Part shown: positions 14,662-27,710 of the stretch, piece after piece | Layout of the letters: each line of letters begins with the position of its first letter | Numbering within the stretch: the first letter of the stretch is position 1 | Origin: Petrolisthes cinctipes | Lineage: Eukaryota; Arthropoda; Malacostraca; Decapoda; Porcellanidae | Direction of reading: 5' to 3' | NCBI GenBank assembly: GCA_033782935.1 | Contig: JAWQEG010000412.1 | Coordinates: 1,663,501-1,727,500, forward strand | Length of the DNA stretch: 64,000 bases | Program-made: the position numbers and the translations under genes | Notes under the pieces: generated by a model | What the model was told of the DNA's origin: nothing | Seen by the model: the letters and a program-made list of their open reading frames with translations, nothing else | The model's database searches: none

Positions 14662-16514
14662 ATATCGATTTTCAGTATGTGTTGGGCCTGAATCTACGTA
14701 GGCATGTACAGATCGCTTTTGGGACCCCAAAATATCGAATTTTCGGTTGTTTGGAGCCTGAATTTGAGATATAAACGGGTACAGAAGATGCATGCACACA
14801 TCGACTTTGGACACTTAAAATATCGATTTTAAGCATGTTTTGAGTTTCTATTTTGAAAACATTCTAGCACTGAGTAGGCATGTACAGATCGTTTCTGGGA
14901 CCCCAAAATATCGAATTTTCGGGTGTTTTGGGCCTGAATTTGAGATATCGACTTTGGGCACCTAAAATATCGATTTTTAGCATGTTTTGGGCCTATATTT
15001 TGAAAACATTCTAGCACTGAGTAGGCATGTACAGATCGCTTCTAGGACCCCAAAATATCGAATTTTCGGGTGTTTGGAGCCTGAATTTAAAATATAAACG
15101 GGTACAGAAGATGCATGCACATATCAACTTCTGGGCACGTAAAATATCGATTTTCTGTATGTTTTGAGCCTGTATTTTGAAAATACTCTAACACGGAGTA
15201 GGCATCTACAGATCGCTTCTGGGACCCCAAAATATCGATTTTTCAGGTGTTTTGGGCCTGAATTTGAGATATCGACTTTGGGCACCGAAAATATCGATTT
15301 TCAGCATGTTTTGGGCCTATAATTTAAAAATATTCTAGTACTGAGTAGGCATGTACAAATCGCTTCTGGGACAACAAAATATCGAATTTTCGGGTGGTTT
15401 GAGCTTGAATTTGAGATATAAACAGGTACTGAAGATGCATGCACATATCGACTTTTGGGCACCTAAAATATCGATTTTGAGCATGTTTTGGGTCTGTATC
15501 TTGGAAAATGTCTAACTAGGAGTAGGCATGTACAGATCGCTTCTACGACCCAAAAATACAGAATTTTCGGGTGTTTTGAGCCTGAATTTGAGATATAAAC
15601 GGGTACAGAAGATGCATGCACATATCGACTTTGGTCACTTAAAATATCGATTTTTAGCATGTTTTGGGCCTATATTTTGAAAACATTCTAGCACTGAGTA
15701 GGCATGTACAGATCGCTTCTGGGACCCAAAAATATCGAATTTTCGGGTGTTTTGAGGTTGAATTTGGGATATAAACGGTTGCAGAAGATGCATACATATA
15801 TTGACTTTGGTTACCTAAAATATCGATTTTCAGCATGTTTTGGTCCTGTATCTACGTAAGCATGTACAGATCGCTTCTGGGACCCCAAAATATCGAATTT
15901 TCGGGTGTTTGGAGCCTGAATTTAAAATATAAACGGGTACAGAAGATGCATGCACATATCAACTTCTGGGCACGTATAATATCGATTTTTGTATGTTTTG
16001 GGCCTGTATTTTGAAAATACTCTAACACGGAGTAGGCATCTACAGATCGCTTCTGGGACCCCAAAATATCGATTTTTCAGGTGTTTTGGGCCTGAAATTG
16101 AGATATCGACTTTGGGCACCTAAAATATCGATTTTCAGCATGTTTTGGGCCTATATTTTAAAAATATTCTAGCACTGAGTAGGCATGTACAAATCGCTTC
16201 TGGGACCCCAAAATATCGAATTTTCGGGTGGTTTGAGCCTGAATTTGAGATATAAACAGGTACTGAAGATGCATGCACATATCGACTTTTGGGCACCTAA
16301 AATATCGATTTTCAGCATGTTTTGGGTCTGTATCTTGAAAACATTCTTACTAGGAGTAGGCATGTACAGATCGCTTCTAGGACCCAAAAATACCGAATTT
16401 TCGGGTGTTTTGAGCCTGAATTTGAGATATAAACGGGTACAGAAGATGCATACACCTATTGACTTTGGGCACTTAAATTATCGATTTTCAGCATGTTTTA
16501 GGCCTGTATCTAAG
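14662..16514 (+). repeat. Diverged satellite monomers
   Basis: Satellite of the same family and orientation, without a tandem HOR inside this stretch. It contains the 15630-16440 segment related to 8170-9060. Nothing else is seen. Confidence 0.8.
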
Positions 16515-19500
16515 TAGGCATGTACAAATCGCTTCTGGGACCCCAAAATATCGAGTTTTCGGGTGTTTTGAGCCTGAATTTGAGATATAAACGGGTACAG
16601 AAAATGCATGCACATATTGACTTTGGGCACCTAAAATATCGATTTGCAGCATGTTTTGGGCCTGTATATTGAAAATACACTAACACGGAGTAGGCATGTA
16701 CAGATCGCTTCTGGGACCCAAAAATATCGAAATTTCGGGTGTTTTGAGCCTGAATTTGAGATATAAACGGGTACAGAAGATGCAGGCACATATCGAATTT
16801 TGTCCACCTAAAATATCGATTTATAGTATGTTTTGGGTCTGTATCTTGAAAACATTCTAACTAGGAGTAGGCATGTACAGATCGCTTCAAGGACCCAAAA
16901 ATACCGAACTTTCGGGTGTTTTGAGCCTGAATTTGAGATATAAACGGGTACAGAAGATGCATGCACATATCGACTTTGGACATTTAAAATATCGATTTTT
17001 AGCATGTTTTGAGCCTATATTTTGAAAACATTCTAGCACTGAGTAAGCATGTACAGATCGCTTCTGGGACTCAAAAATATCGAATTTTCGGGTGTTTTGA
17101 GGTTGAATTTGAGATATAAAAGAGTGCAGAAGATGCATACACATATTGACTTTGGGCACCTAAAATATCGATTTTCAGCATGTTTTGGGCCGGTATCTAA
17201 GTAGGCATGTACAGATCGCTTCTGGGACCCAAAATATCGAATTTTCGGGTGTTTGGAGCCTGAATTTGAGATTTAAACGGGTACTGAAGATGCATCGACA
17301 TATCGACTTTTGGGCACCTAAAAGATCGATTTTCAGTATGTTTTGGGCCTGTATTTTGAAAATACTCTAACACTGAGTAGGCATGTACAGTTCGCTTCTG
17401 GGACCCCAAAATGTCGAATTTTCGGGTGTTTTCGGCCTAAATTTGAGATATAAACGGGTACAGAAGATGCATGCACACATCGACTTTGGACGCTTAAAAT
17501 ATCGATTTTTTGCATGTTTTGAGCCTATATTTTGAAAACATTCTAGCACTGAGTAGGCATATACAGATCGCTTCTGGGACCCAATAATATCAAATTTCCG
17601 GGTGTTTTGAGGTTGAATTTGGGATATAAACGGGTGCAGAAGATGCATACACATATTGACTTTGGTCACCAAAAATATCAATTTTCAGCATGTTTTGGGC
17701 CTGTATTTTGAAAATACTCTAACACGAAGTAGGCAAGTACAGATCGCTTCTGGGACCCCAATATATCGAATTTTCGGGTGTTTGGAGCCTGAATTTGAGA
17801 TATAAACGGGTACAGAAGATGCATGCACATATCGACTTTGGACACTTAAAATATCGATTTTTAGCATGTTTTGAGCCTATATTTTGAAAACATTCTAGCA
17901 CTAAGTAGGCATGTTCAGATCGCTTCTGGGACCCCAATATATCGAATTTTCGGGTGTTTGGAGCCTGAATTTGAGATATAAACGGGTACAGAAGATACAT
18001 CCACATATCGACTTTGGGCACCTAAAATATCGATTTTTAGCATGTTTTAAGCCTATATTTTGAAAATATTCTAGCACTGAGTAGGCATGTACAGATCGAT
18101 TCTGGGACCCCAAAATATCAAATTTTCGGGTGTTTTGAGCCTGAATTTGAGATATAAACGGGTACAGAAGATGCATGCACATATCGACTTTTGGGCACCT
18201 AAAATATCGATTTTCAGCATGTTTTGGGTCTGTATCTTGAAAACATTCTAACAAGGGGTAGGCATGTACAGATCACTTCTAGGACACAAAAATACCAAAT
18301 TTTCGGGTGTTTTGAGCCTTAATTTGAGATATAAACGGGTACAGAAGATGCATGCACATATCGACTTTTGGGCACCTAAAATATCGATTTACAGTATGTT
18401 TTGGGTCTGTATCTTGAAAACATTCTAACTAGGATTAGGCATGTACAGATCGATTCAATGACCCAAAAATACCGAACTTTCGGGTGTTTTGAGCCTGAAT
18501 TTGAGATATAAACGGGTACAGAAGATGCATGCACATATCGACTTTGGACACTTAAAATATCGATTTTTAGCATGTTTTGAGCCTATATTTTGAAAACATT
18601 CTAGCACTAAGTAGGCATGTTCAGATCGCTTCTGGGACCCCAAAATATCGAATTTTCGGGTGTTTGGAGCCTGAATTTGAGATATAAACGGGTACAGAAG
18701 ATGCATCCACATATCGACTTTTGTGCACCTAAAACATCGATTTTCAGTATGTTTTGGGCCTGTATTTTGAAAATACTCTAACACTGAGTAGGCATGTACA
18801 GTTCGCTTCTGGGACCCCAAAATATCGAATTTTCGGTTGTTTTGGGCCTGAATTTGAGATATCAACTTTGTGCACCTAAAATATCTATTTTTAGCATGTT
18901 TTGGGCCTATATTTTGAAAATATTCTATCACTAATTAGGCATGTACAGATCGCTTGTGGGACCCCAAAATATCGAATTTTCGGGTGTTTTGAGTCTGAAT
19001 TTGAGATATAAACGGGTACAGAAAATGCATGCACATATTGACTTTGGGCACCTAAAATATCGATTTGCATCATGTTTTGGGCCTGTATTTTGAAAATACA
19101 CTAACACGGAGTAGGCATGTACAGATCGCTTCTGGGACCCAAAAATATCGAAATTTCGGGTGTTTTGAGCCTGAATTTGAGATATAAACGGGTACAGAAG
19201 ATGCATGCACATATCGACTTTTGGCCACCTAAAATATCGATTTATAGTATGTTTTGGGTCTGTATCTTGAAAACATTCTAACTAGGAGAAGGCATGTACA
19301 GATCGCTTCAAGGACCCAAAAATACCGAACTTTCGGGTGTTTTGAGCCTGAATTTGAGATATAAACGGGTACAGAAGATGCATGCACATATCGACTTTGG
19401 ACATTTAAAATATCGATTTTTAGCATGTTTTGAGCCTATATTTTGAAAACATTCTAGCACTGAGTAAGCATGTACAGATCGCTTCTGGGACTCAAAAATA

Positions 19501-22500
19501 TCGAATTTTCGGGTGTTTTGAGGTTGAATTTGAGATATAAAAGAGTGCAGAAGATGCATACACATATTGACTTTGGGCACCTAAAATATCGATTTTCAGC
19601 ATGTTTTGGGCCGGTATCTAAGTAGGCATGTACAGATCGCTTCTGGGACCCAAAATATCGAATTTTCGGGTGTTTGGAGCCTGAATTTGAGATTTAAACG
19701 GGTACTGAAGATGCATCGACATATCGACTTTTGGGCACCTAAAAGATCGATTTTCAGTATGTTTTGGGCCTGTATTTTGAAAATACTCTAACACTGAGTA
19801 GGCATGTAAAGTTCGCTTCTGGGACCCCAAAATGTCGAATTTTCGGGTGTTTTCGGCCTAAATTTGAGATATAAACGGGTACAGAAGATGCATGCACACA
19901 TCGACTTTGGTCGCTTAAAATATCGATTTTTTGCATGTTTTGAGCCTATATTTTGAAAACATTCTAGCACTGAGTAGGCATATACAGATCGCTTCTGGGA
20001 CCCAATAATATTAAATTTCCGGGTGTTTTGAGGTTGAATTTGGGATATAAACGGGTGCAGAAGATGCATACACATATTGACTTTGGTCACCAAAAATATC
20101 AATTTTCAGCATGTTTTGGGCCTGTATTTTGAAAATACTCTAACACGAAGTAGGCAAGTACAGATAGCTTCTGGGACCCCAATATATCGAATTTTCGGGT
20201 GTTTGGAGCCTGAATTTGAGATATAAACGGGTACAGAAGATACATCCACATATCGACTTTGGGCACCTAAAATATCGATTTTTAGCATGTTTTAAGCCTA
20301 TATTTTGAAAATATTCTAGCACTGAGTAGGCATGTACAGATCGATTCTGGGACCCCAAAATATCAAATTTTCGGGTGTTTTGAGTCTGAATTTGAGATAT
20401 AAACGGGTACAGAAGATGCATGCACATATCGACTTTTGGGCACCTAAAATATCGATTTTCAGCATGTTTTGGGTCTGTATCTTGAAAACATTCTAACTAG
20501 GGGTAGGCATGTACAGATCACTTATAGGACCCAAAAATACCAAATTTTCGGGTATTTTGAGCTTTAATTTGAGATATAAACGGGTACAGAAGATGCATGC
20601 ACATATCGACTTTGGACAATTAAAATATCGATTTTTAGCATGTTTTGAGCCTATATTTTGAAAACATTCTAGCACTAACTAGGCATGTTCAGATCGCTTC
20701 TGGGACCCCAATATATCGAATTTTCGGGTGTTTGGAGCCTGAATTTGAGATATAAACGGGTACAGAAGATACATCCACATATCGACTTTGGGCACCTAAA
20801 ATATCGATTTTTAGCATGTTTTAAGCCTATATTTTGAAAATATTCTAGCACTGAGTAGGCATGTACAGATCGATTCTGGGACCCCAAAATATCAAATTTT
20901 TGGGTGTTTTGAGCCTGAATTTGAGATATAAACGGGTACAGAAGATGCATGCACATATCGACTTTTGGGCACCTAAAATATCGATTTTCAGCATGTTTTG
21001 GGTCTGTATCTTGAAAACATTCTAACTAGGGGTAGGCATGTACAGATCACTTCTAGGACCCAAAAATACCAAATTTTCGGGTGTTTTGAGCCTTAATTTG
21101 AGATATGAACGGGTACAGAAGATGCATGCACATATCGACTTTTGGGAACCTAAAATATCGATTTACAGTATGTTTTGGGTCTGTATCTTGAAAACATTCT
21201 AACTAGGAGTAGGCATGTACAGATCGATTCAAGGACCCAAAAATACCGAACTTTCGGGTGTTTTGAGCCTGAATTTGAGATATAAACGGGTACAGAAGAT
21301 GCATGCACATATCGACTTTGGACACTTAAAATATCGATTTTTAGCATGTTTTGAGCCTATATTTTGAAAACATTCTAGCACTAAGTAGGCATGTTCAGAT
21401 CGCTTCTGGGACCCCAAAATATCGAATTTTAGGGTGTTTGGAGCCTGAATTTGAGATATAAACGGGTACAGAAGATGCATCCACATATCGACTTTTGGGC
21501 ACTTAAAACATCGATTTTCAGTATGTTTTGGGCCTGTATTTTGAAAATACTCTAACACTGAGTAGGCATGTACAGTTCGCTTCTGGGACCCCAAAATATC
21601 GAATTTTCGGTTGTTTTTTATGCCTGAATTTGAGATATCAACTTTGTGCACCTAAAATATCTATTTTTAGCATGTTTTGGGCCCATATTTTGAAAATATT
21701 CTATCACTAATTAGGCATGTACAGATCGCTTCTGGGACCCCAAAATATCGAATTTTCGGGTGTTTTGAGGTTGAATTTGGAATATAAACGGGTGCAGAAG
21801 ATGAATACACACATCGACTTTGGACACTTAAAATATCGATTTTCAGCATGTTTTGGGCCTGTATTTTAAAAATACTCTAACACGGAGTAGGCAAGTACAG
21901 ATCGCTTCTGGGACCCCAAAATATCGAATTTTCGGGTGTTTTGAGTCTGAATTTGAGATATAAACGGGTACAGAAAATGCATGCACATATTGACTTTGGG
22001 CACCTAAAATATCGATTTGCAGCATGTTTTGGGCCTGTATTTTGAAAATACACTAACACGGAGTAGGCATGTACAGATCGCTTCTGGGACCCAAAAATAT
22101 CGAAATTTCGGGTGTTTTGAGCCTGAATTTGAGATATAAACGGGTACAGAAGATGCATGCACATATCGACTTTTGGCCACCTAAAATATCGATTTATAGT
22201 ATGTTTTGGGTCTGTATCTTGAAAACATTCTAACTAGGAGTAGGCATGTACAGATCGCTTCAAGGACCCAAAAATACCGAACTTTCGGGTGTTTTGAGCC
22301 TGAATTTGAGATATAAACGGGTACAGAAGATGCATGCACATATCGACTTTGGACATTTAAAATATCGATTTTTAGCATGTTTTGAGCCTATATTTTGAAA
22401 ACATTCTAGCACTGAGTAAGCATGTACAGATCGCTTCTGGGACTCAAAAATATCGAATTTTCGGGTGTTTTGAGGTTGAATTTGAGATATAAAAGAGTGC

Positions 22501-23190
22501 AGAAGATGCATACACATATTGACTTTGGGCACCTAAAATATCGATTTTCAGCATGTTTTGGGCCGGTATCTACGTAGGCATGTACAGATCGCTTCTGGAA
22601 CCCAAAATATTGAACTTTCGGGTGTTTGGAGCCTGAATTTGAGATTTAAACGGGTACTGAAGATGCATCGACATATCGACTTTTGGGCACCTAAAAGATT
22701 GATTTTTAGTATGTTTTGGGCCTGTATTTTGAAAATACTCTAACACTGAGTAGGCATGTACAGTTCGCTTCTGGGACCCCAAAATGTCGAATTTTCGCGT
22801 GTTTTCGGCCTAAATTTGAGATATAAACGGGTACAGAAGATGCATGCACACATCGACTTTGGACGCTTAAAATATCGATTTTTTGCATGTTTTGAGCCTA
22901 TATTTTGAAAACATTTTAGCACTGAGTAGGCATATACAGATCGCTTCTGGGACCCAATAATATCAAATTTCCAGGTGTTTTGAGGTTGAATTTGGGATAT
23001 AAACGGGTGCAGAAGATGCATACACATATTGACTTTGGTCACCAAAAATATCAATTTTCAGCATGTTTTGGGCCTGTATTTTGAAAATACTCTAACACGA
23101 AGTAGGCAAGTACAGATCGCTTCTGGGACCCCAATATATCGAATTTTCGGGTGTTTGGAGCCTGAATTTGAGATATAAACGGGTACAGAA
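16515..23190 (+). repeat. Higher-order repeat, copies of 2421 and 2952 bp
   Basis: Anchor sequences at about 16808, 19229 and 22181 give successive periods of 2421 and 2952 bp. The difference, 531 bp, equals three 177-bp monomers, so the shorter copy is simplest to explain as a three-monomer deletion (or the longer as a gain). Shared private variants include a unit with GGGCCGGTATCTAAGTAGG (about 17186 and 19607; GGGCCGGTATCTACGTAGG in the third copy, 22558) and GATTTTTTGCATG units (17505, 19926, 22878). The third copy is partial and diverges near 23190. Confidence 0.85.
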
Positions 23191-24937
23191 GATGCATGCA
23201 CATATCGACTTTTGGGCACCTAAAATATCGATTTTCAGCATGTTTTGGGTCTGTATCTTGAAAACATTCTAACTAGGGGTAGGCATGTACAGATCACTTC
23301 TAGGACCCAAAAATACCAAATTTTTGGGTGTTTTGAGCCTTAATTTGAGATATGAACGGGTACAGAAGATGCATGCACATATCGACTTTTGGGCACCTAA
23401 AATATCGATTTACAGTATGTTTTGGGTCTGTATCTTGAAAACATTCTAACTAGGAGTAGGCATGTACAGATTGCTTCTGGGATCCCAAAATATTAAATTT
23501 TCGGGTGTTTAGGGCCAGAATTTGAGATATAAACGGGTACAGAAGATGCATGCACATATCGACTTTGGACACTTAAAATATCGATTTTTAGCATGTTTTT
23601 AGCCTATATTTTGAAAACATTCTAGCACTAAGTAGGCATGTACAGATCGCTTCTGGGACCCCAAAATATCGAATTTTCGGGTGTTTTGGGCCTGAATTTG
23701 AGATATCGACTTTGGGCACCTAAAATATCGATTTTGAGCATGTTTTGGGCCTATATTTTGAAAATATTTTATTACTAATTAGGCATGTACAGATCACTTC
23801 TGGGACCACAAAATATTGAATTTTCGGGTGTTTTGAGCCTGAATTTGAGATATAAACGGGTACAGAAGATGCATGCACACATCGACTTTGGACACTTAAA
23901 ATATCGATTTTTAGCATGTTTTGAGCCTCTATTTTGAAAACATTCTAGCACTGAGTAGGCATGTACAGATCGCTTCTGGGACCCCAAAATATCGAATTTT
24001 CGGGTGTTTTTGAGCCTGAATTTGAGATATAAACGGGTACAGAAAATGAATGCACATATTGACTTTGGGCACCTAAAATATCGATTTGCAGCATGTTTTG
24101 TGCCTGTATTTTGAAAATACTCTAACACGGAGTAGGCATGTACAGATCGCTTCTGGGACTCAAAAATATCGAATTTTCGGGTGTTTTGAGCTTGAATTTG
24201 AGATATATACAGGTACTGAAAATGCATACACATATCGACTTTTGGTCACCTAAAATATCGATTTTCAGCATGCTTTGTGTCTGTATCTTAAAAACATTCT
24301 AACTAGGAGTAGGCATGTACAGATCGCTTCTAGGACCCAAAAATACCGAATTTTCTGGTGTTTGGAGCCTGAATTTGAGATATAAACGGGTACAGAAGAT
24401 GCATGCACATATCGACTTTGGACACTTAAAATATCGATTTTTAGCATGTTTTGAGCCTATTTTTTGAAAACATTCTAGCACTGAGTAGGCATGTACAGAT
24501 TGCTTCTGGGACTCAAAAATATCGAATTTTCGGGTGTTTTGAGGTTTAATTTGAGATATAAAAGAGTGCAGAAGATGCATACACATATTGACTTTGGGCA
24601 CCTAAAATATCGATTTTCAGCATGTTTTGGGCCTGTATCTAAGTAGGCATGTACAGATCGCTTCTGGGACCCCAAAATATCGAATTTTCGGGTGTTTGTA
24701 GCCTGAATTTGAGATATAAACGGGTACAGAAGATGCATGCACACATCGACTTTGGACACTTAAAATATCGATTTTTAGCATGTTTAGAGCCTATATTTTG
24801 AAAACATTTTAGCACTGAGTAGGCATGTACAGATCGCTTCTGGGACCCAATAATATCGAATTTTCGAGTGTTTTGAGGTTGAATTTGGGATATAAACGGG
24901 TGCAGAAGATGCATACACATATTGACTTTGGTCACCT

Positions 24938-25048
24938 AAAATATCAATTTTCAGCATGTTTTGGGCCTGTATTTTGAAAATACTCTAACACAAAGTAGGC
25001 AAGTACAGATCGCTTCTGGGACCCCAATATATCGAATTTTGGGCACCT
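24938..25048 (+). repeat. Truncated 111-bp satellite monomer
   Basis: The second half of this unit reads ATCGAATTTT followed directly by GGGCACCT, so about 65 bp are missing compared with the 176-bp form. The next unit starts at 25049 with an unusual ACCAGATCGATT. I saw no other unit with this breakpoint. Confidence 0.75.
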
Positions 25049-26718
25049 ACCAGATCGATTTTCAGTATGTTTTGGGCTTGTATATTGAAAATACTCTAAC
25101 ACGAAGTAGGCATATACAGATCGCTTCTGGGACTCCAAAATATCGAATTTTCGGGTGTTTTGAGCCTGAATTTGAGATATCGACTTTGGCACCTAAAATA
25201 TCGATTTTTAGTATGTTTTGGGCCTATATTTTGAAAATATTCTAGCACTGAGTAGGCATGTACAGATCGCTTCTGGGACCCCAAAATATCAAATTTTCGG
25301 GTGTTTTGAGCCTGAATTTGAGATATAAACGGGTACAGAAGATGCATGCACATATCGACTTTTGGGCACCTAAAATATCGATTTTCAGCATGTTTTGGGT
25401 CTGTATCTTGAAAACATTCTAACTAGGAGTAGGCATGTACAGATCGCTTCTGAGACCCAAAAATATCAAATTTTCAGGTGTTTTGTGGTTGAATTTGGGA
25501 TATAAACGGGTGCAGAAGATGCATACACATATTGACTTTGGTCACTTAAAATATCGATTTTAAGCATGTTTTGGGCCTGTATTTTGTAAATACTCTAACA
25601 CGGAGTAGGCAAGTACAGATCGCTTCTGGGACCCCAAAATATCGAATTTTCGGGTGTTTGGAGCCGGAATTTAAGATATAAACTGGTACAGAAGATGCAT
25701 CCACATATCGACTTTTGGGCACCTAAAAGATCGATTTTCAGTATGTTTTGGGCCTGTATCTAAGTAGGCATGTACAGATCGCTTCTGGGACCCCAAAATA
25801 TCGAATTTTCAGGTGTTTGGAGCCTGAATTTTAGATATAAACGGGTACAGAAGATGCATCCACATATCGACTTTTGGGCACCTAAAAGATCGATTTTCAG
25901 TATGTTTTGGGCCTGTATTTTGAAAATACTCTAACACTGAGTAGGCATGTACAGTTCGCTTCTGGGACCCCAAAATGTCGAATTTTCGGGTGTTTTAGGC
26001 CTGAATTTGAGATATCGACTTTGGGCACCTAAAATATCGATTTTTAACATGTTTTTGGCCTATATTTTGAAAATATTCTAGCACTAAGTAGGCATGTACA
26101 GATCACTTCTGGGACCCAAAAATATCGAATTTTTGGGTGTTTTGAGGTTGAATTTGGGATATAAACGGGTGCAGAAGATGCATACACATATTGACTTTGG
26201 TCACCTAAAATATCGATTTTAAGCATGTTTTGGGCCTGTATTTTGAAAATACTCTAACACGGAGTAGGCAAGTACAGATCGCTTCTGAGACCCCAAAATA
26301 TCGAATTTTCGGGTGTTTGGAGCCTGAATTTGAGATATAAATTTGTACAGAAGATGCATGCACATATCGACTTTTGGGCACCTAAAATATCGATTTTCTG
26401 TATGTTTTGGGCCTAGATTTTGAAAATACTCTAACACGGAGTAGGCATGTACAGATCGCTTCTTGGACCCCAAAATATTGAATTTTTGGGTGTATTGGGC
26501 CTGAATTTGAGATATCGACTTTGGGCACCTAAAATATCGATTTTTAGCATGTTTTTTGCCTATATTTTGAAAACATTCTAGCACTGACTAGGCATGTACA
26601 GATCGCTTCTGAGACCCAAAAATATCGAATTTTCGGGTTTTTTGAGGTTGAATTTGGGATATAAACGGGTGCAGAAGATGCATACACATATTGACTTTGG
26701 TCACCTAAAATATCGATT

Positions 26719-26722
26719 TTAA
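26719..26722. other. TTAA target site, left
   Basis: TTAA immediately precedes the left terminal repeat, inside the satellite sequence TATCGATTTTAA. piggyBac-superfamily elements insert at TTAA and duplicate it. Confidence 0.9.
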
Positions 26723-26738
26723 CCCTGGAACCCCATCG
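26723..26738. repeat. Left terminal inverted repeat (16 bp)
   Basis: CCCTGGAACCCCATCG, the exact reverse complement of 29662-29677. A CCC start next to TTAA is typical of piggyBac ends. Confidence 0.95.
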
Positions 26739-26767
26739 TTCATTTTGAGTCACACTAACCACATCCC

Positions 26768-26784
26768 CGGGAGAATTTCACCCG
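26768..26784. promoter_or_regulatory. Subterminal 17-bp near-palindrome, left copy
   Basis: CGGGAGAATTTCACCCG, 29 bp inside the left terminal repeat. It shares the CGGG(A/T)G...TC.CCCG framework with three copies in the right end. A transposase-binding role is inferred from repetition, symmetry and position only. Confidence 0.55.
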
Positions 26785-26839
26785 TTTTTGGAAAATAAAA
26801 AAAAATAAAAAAAATTTCAACTAAAGTTTATTGCAAAAT

Positions 26840-26856
26840 ACACAATGAAAAATAAA
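26840..26856. repeat. 17-bp direct repeat, copy 1
   Basis: ACACAATGAAAAATAAA, identical to 27200-27216, 360 bp away. Both copies are followed on the plus strand by related ACTCTACCTT or CTTACCTT sequence, so the repeated segment is imperfectly longer. It may be the trace of an internal duplication in the 3' region. Confidence 0.6.
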
Positions 26857-27175
26857 ACTCTACCTTTGTTTAGATTAGTGGTAAACTTAATTTGTACTTT
26901 ATTTAACATTGTTATTGATTTTAAGGTAAATTAGTGTAAATTTACTAAATTTTTTTATGCACTGGGGGAAAAAAATTTGCAAAAAAAATGTAATGCAGCT
27001 GGAGACTTCTCCTCTTGTGCTATGGTTCAAAGGTACTTGAACATTCCTCTGAGTGTGGTACAGCCTTCTCCTGCCACTGTGAGCTGTATGGGAGACACGC
27101 GAAAAATGGCTCTTTTTTGTGTGTTCAATTTTTCATTTCATTTATTTTCAGTCCATTTTCCAAAGCTGATAGTCA

Positions 27176-27181
27176 TTTATT
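27176..27181 (-). promoter_or_regulatory. Candidate poly(A) signal for the transposase
   Basis: AATAAA on the minus strand, 43 nt past the end of the transposase terminal stop (27225-27227). It is the nearest of several such hexamers downstream. A/T-rich context makes chance matches likely. Confidence 0.4.
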
Positions 27182-27199
27182 TCAACACAAAATGAAGAC

Positions 27200-27216
27200 A
27201 CACAATGAAAAATAAA
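27200..27216. repeat. 17-bp direct repeat, copy 2
   Basis: Identical to 26840-26856. It abuts the donor-like site at 27216-27224 just past the transposase stop. Confidence 0.6.
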
Positions 27217-27224
27217 CTTACCTT
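27216..27224 (-). promoter_or_regulatory. Splice-donor-like site after the stop codon
   Basis: On the minus strand the terminal TAG is followed directly by AAG|GTAAGT, a full match to the animal 5' splice-site consensus. It could mark a spliced 3' UTR, an alternative C-terminus, or chance. No acceptor is assigned. Confidence 0.3.
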
Positions 27225-27707
27225 CTACACACAGTCACCACAGCTGGGGTACAGGTGTCGAGGGCACTTTGGTTTGGCACATTTAGTGCAGCGGTGCCGG
27301 GTCTTCCTGTCTGACCTGGAAGGGCAGTCAGAACACCGTACCAGGGGTGACCTGCTATCAGCAAATGACGTCCCTGGAGACCCGGCAGCGTGGCCCAGTG
27401 AAGGGAGGCAACACACAGTTGTAATCATTGTGTGCAGTTGGCGGGACAGGACTGGTGATGCCAGGCGTGACTGGGCCCATGGAGTGATGAGTGTCCTCCC
27501 CATATTCATCATGAAGGACCTCCTCTTAGGTATGCTGATGCCTGTCCTTGCTCTGTTTTCACAGCTGATAATGAAAGCATTGATGCATGCTGTATTCAGG
27601 ATGCCATACCAGAGACAGAGGGGCCATCTTCTTGTCTTCCTAGAGCAGGAACTGGTGGCACACATTTGGTCGAATGTGTCGACCCCTCCTTTCGTTGCAT
27701 TATAAAA

Positions 27708-27710
27708 TTA
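27708..27710 (-). other. In-frame TAA disrupting the transposase
   Basis: Minus-strand codons read GAA ATA ATA TAA TTT TAT AAT, so the frame is kept on both sides of the stop. PEII before it and FYN with TKGGVD after it are a contiguous conserved piggyBac stretch. A single base substitution explains it; no indel is needed. Confidence 0.9.

Larger units (their letters stand above)
1..26722 (+). repeat. 176-bp satellite array, left arm
   Basis: Uninterrupted head-to-tail satellite. I set the monomer start at the AAAATATCGAT that follows CACCT. Landmarks in order are GCATGTTTTGGGCCT, GTAGGCATGTACAGATCGC, TTCTGGGACCCC, a second AAAATATCGAATTTTCGGG, GAGATATAAACGGGTACAG and ATGCATGCACATATCGAC. Full units are 176-177 bp; 159-bp and 147-bp classes are interspersed. 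The array is A+T-rich and no single-copy sequence interrupts it before the transposon. Open frames occur in it, mainly on the minus strand, but they repeat with the satellite and look non-coding. The array ends at the TTAA target of the piggyBac insertion. No function is shown by the sequence; centromeric or pericentromeric heterochromatin is an inference. Confidence 0.97.
23191..26722 (+). repeat. Diverged satellite monomers up to the transposon
   Basis: Continuation of the array. The first 270 bp resemble the 20960-21200 part of the preceding HOR. A 111-bp truncated monomer lies at 24938-25048. The last monomer starts at 26707 and is cut after 16 bp by the transposon at a TTAA. Monomers with CGATTTTAAGCATG, which supply the TTAA target, occur near 25557 and 26215. 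Confidence 0.8.
26739..27224 (-). other. Transposon 3' non-coding region
   Basis: Lies downstream of the transposase stop codon on the minus strand. It is A/T-rich (26790-26990 and 27110-27220) with a more balanced stretch at 26990-27110 for which I see no feature. Several AATAAA hexamers read on the minus strand (26827-26832, 26898-26903, 27141-27146, 27176-27181). A 17-bp direct repeat (26840-26856 and 27200-27216) lies near its two ends. No convincing gene is present. Confidence 0.75.

Noticed and set aside
26977..27215. Small plus-strand genes in the transposon 3' region
   Set aside because: Short, compositionally biased frames with no recognisable features, overlapping candidate poly(A) signals of the transposase.
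27225..27665. Separate small Cys-rich gene downstream of the transposase
   Set aside because: It is in the same frame as the upstream part, separated only by one TAA and 14 conserved codons, so it is the transposase C-terminus.
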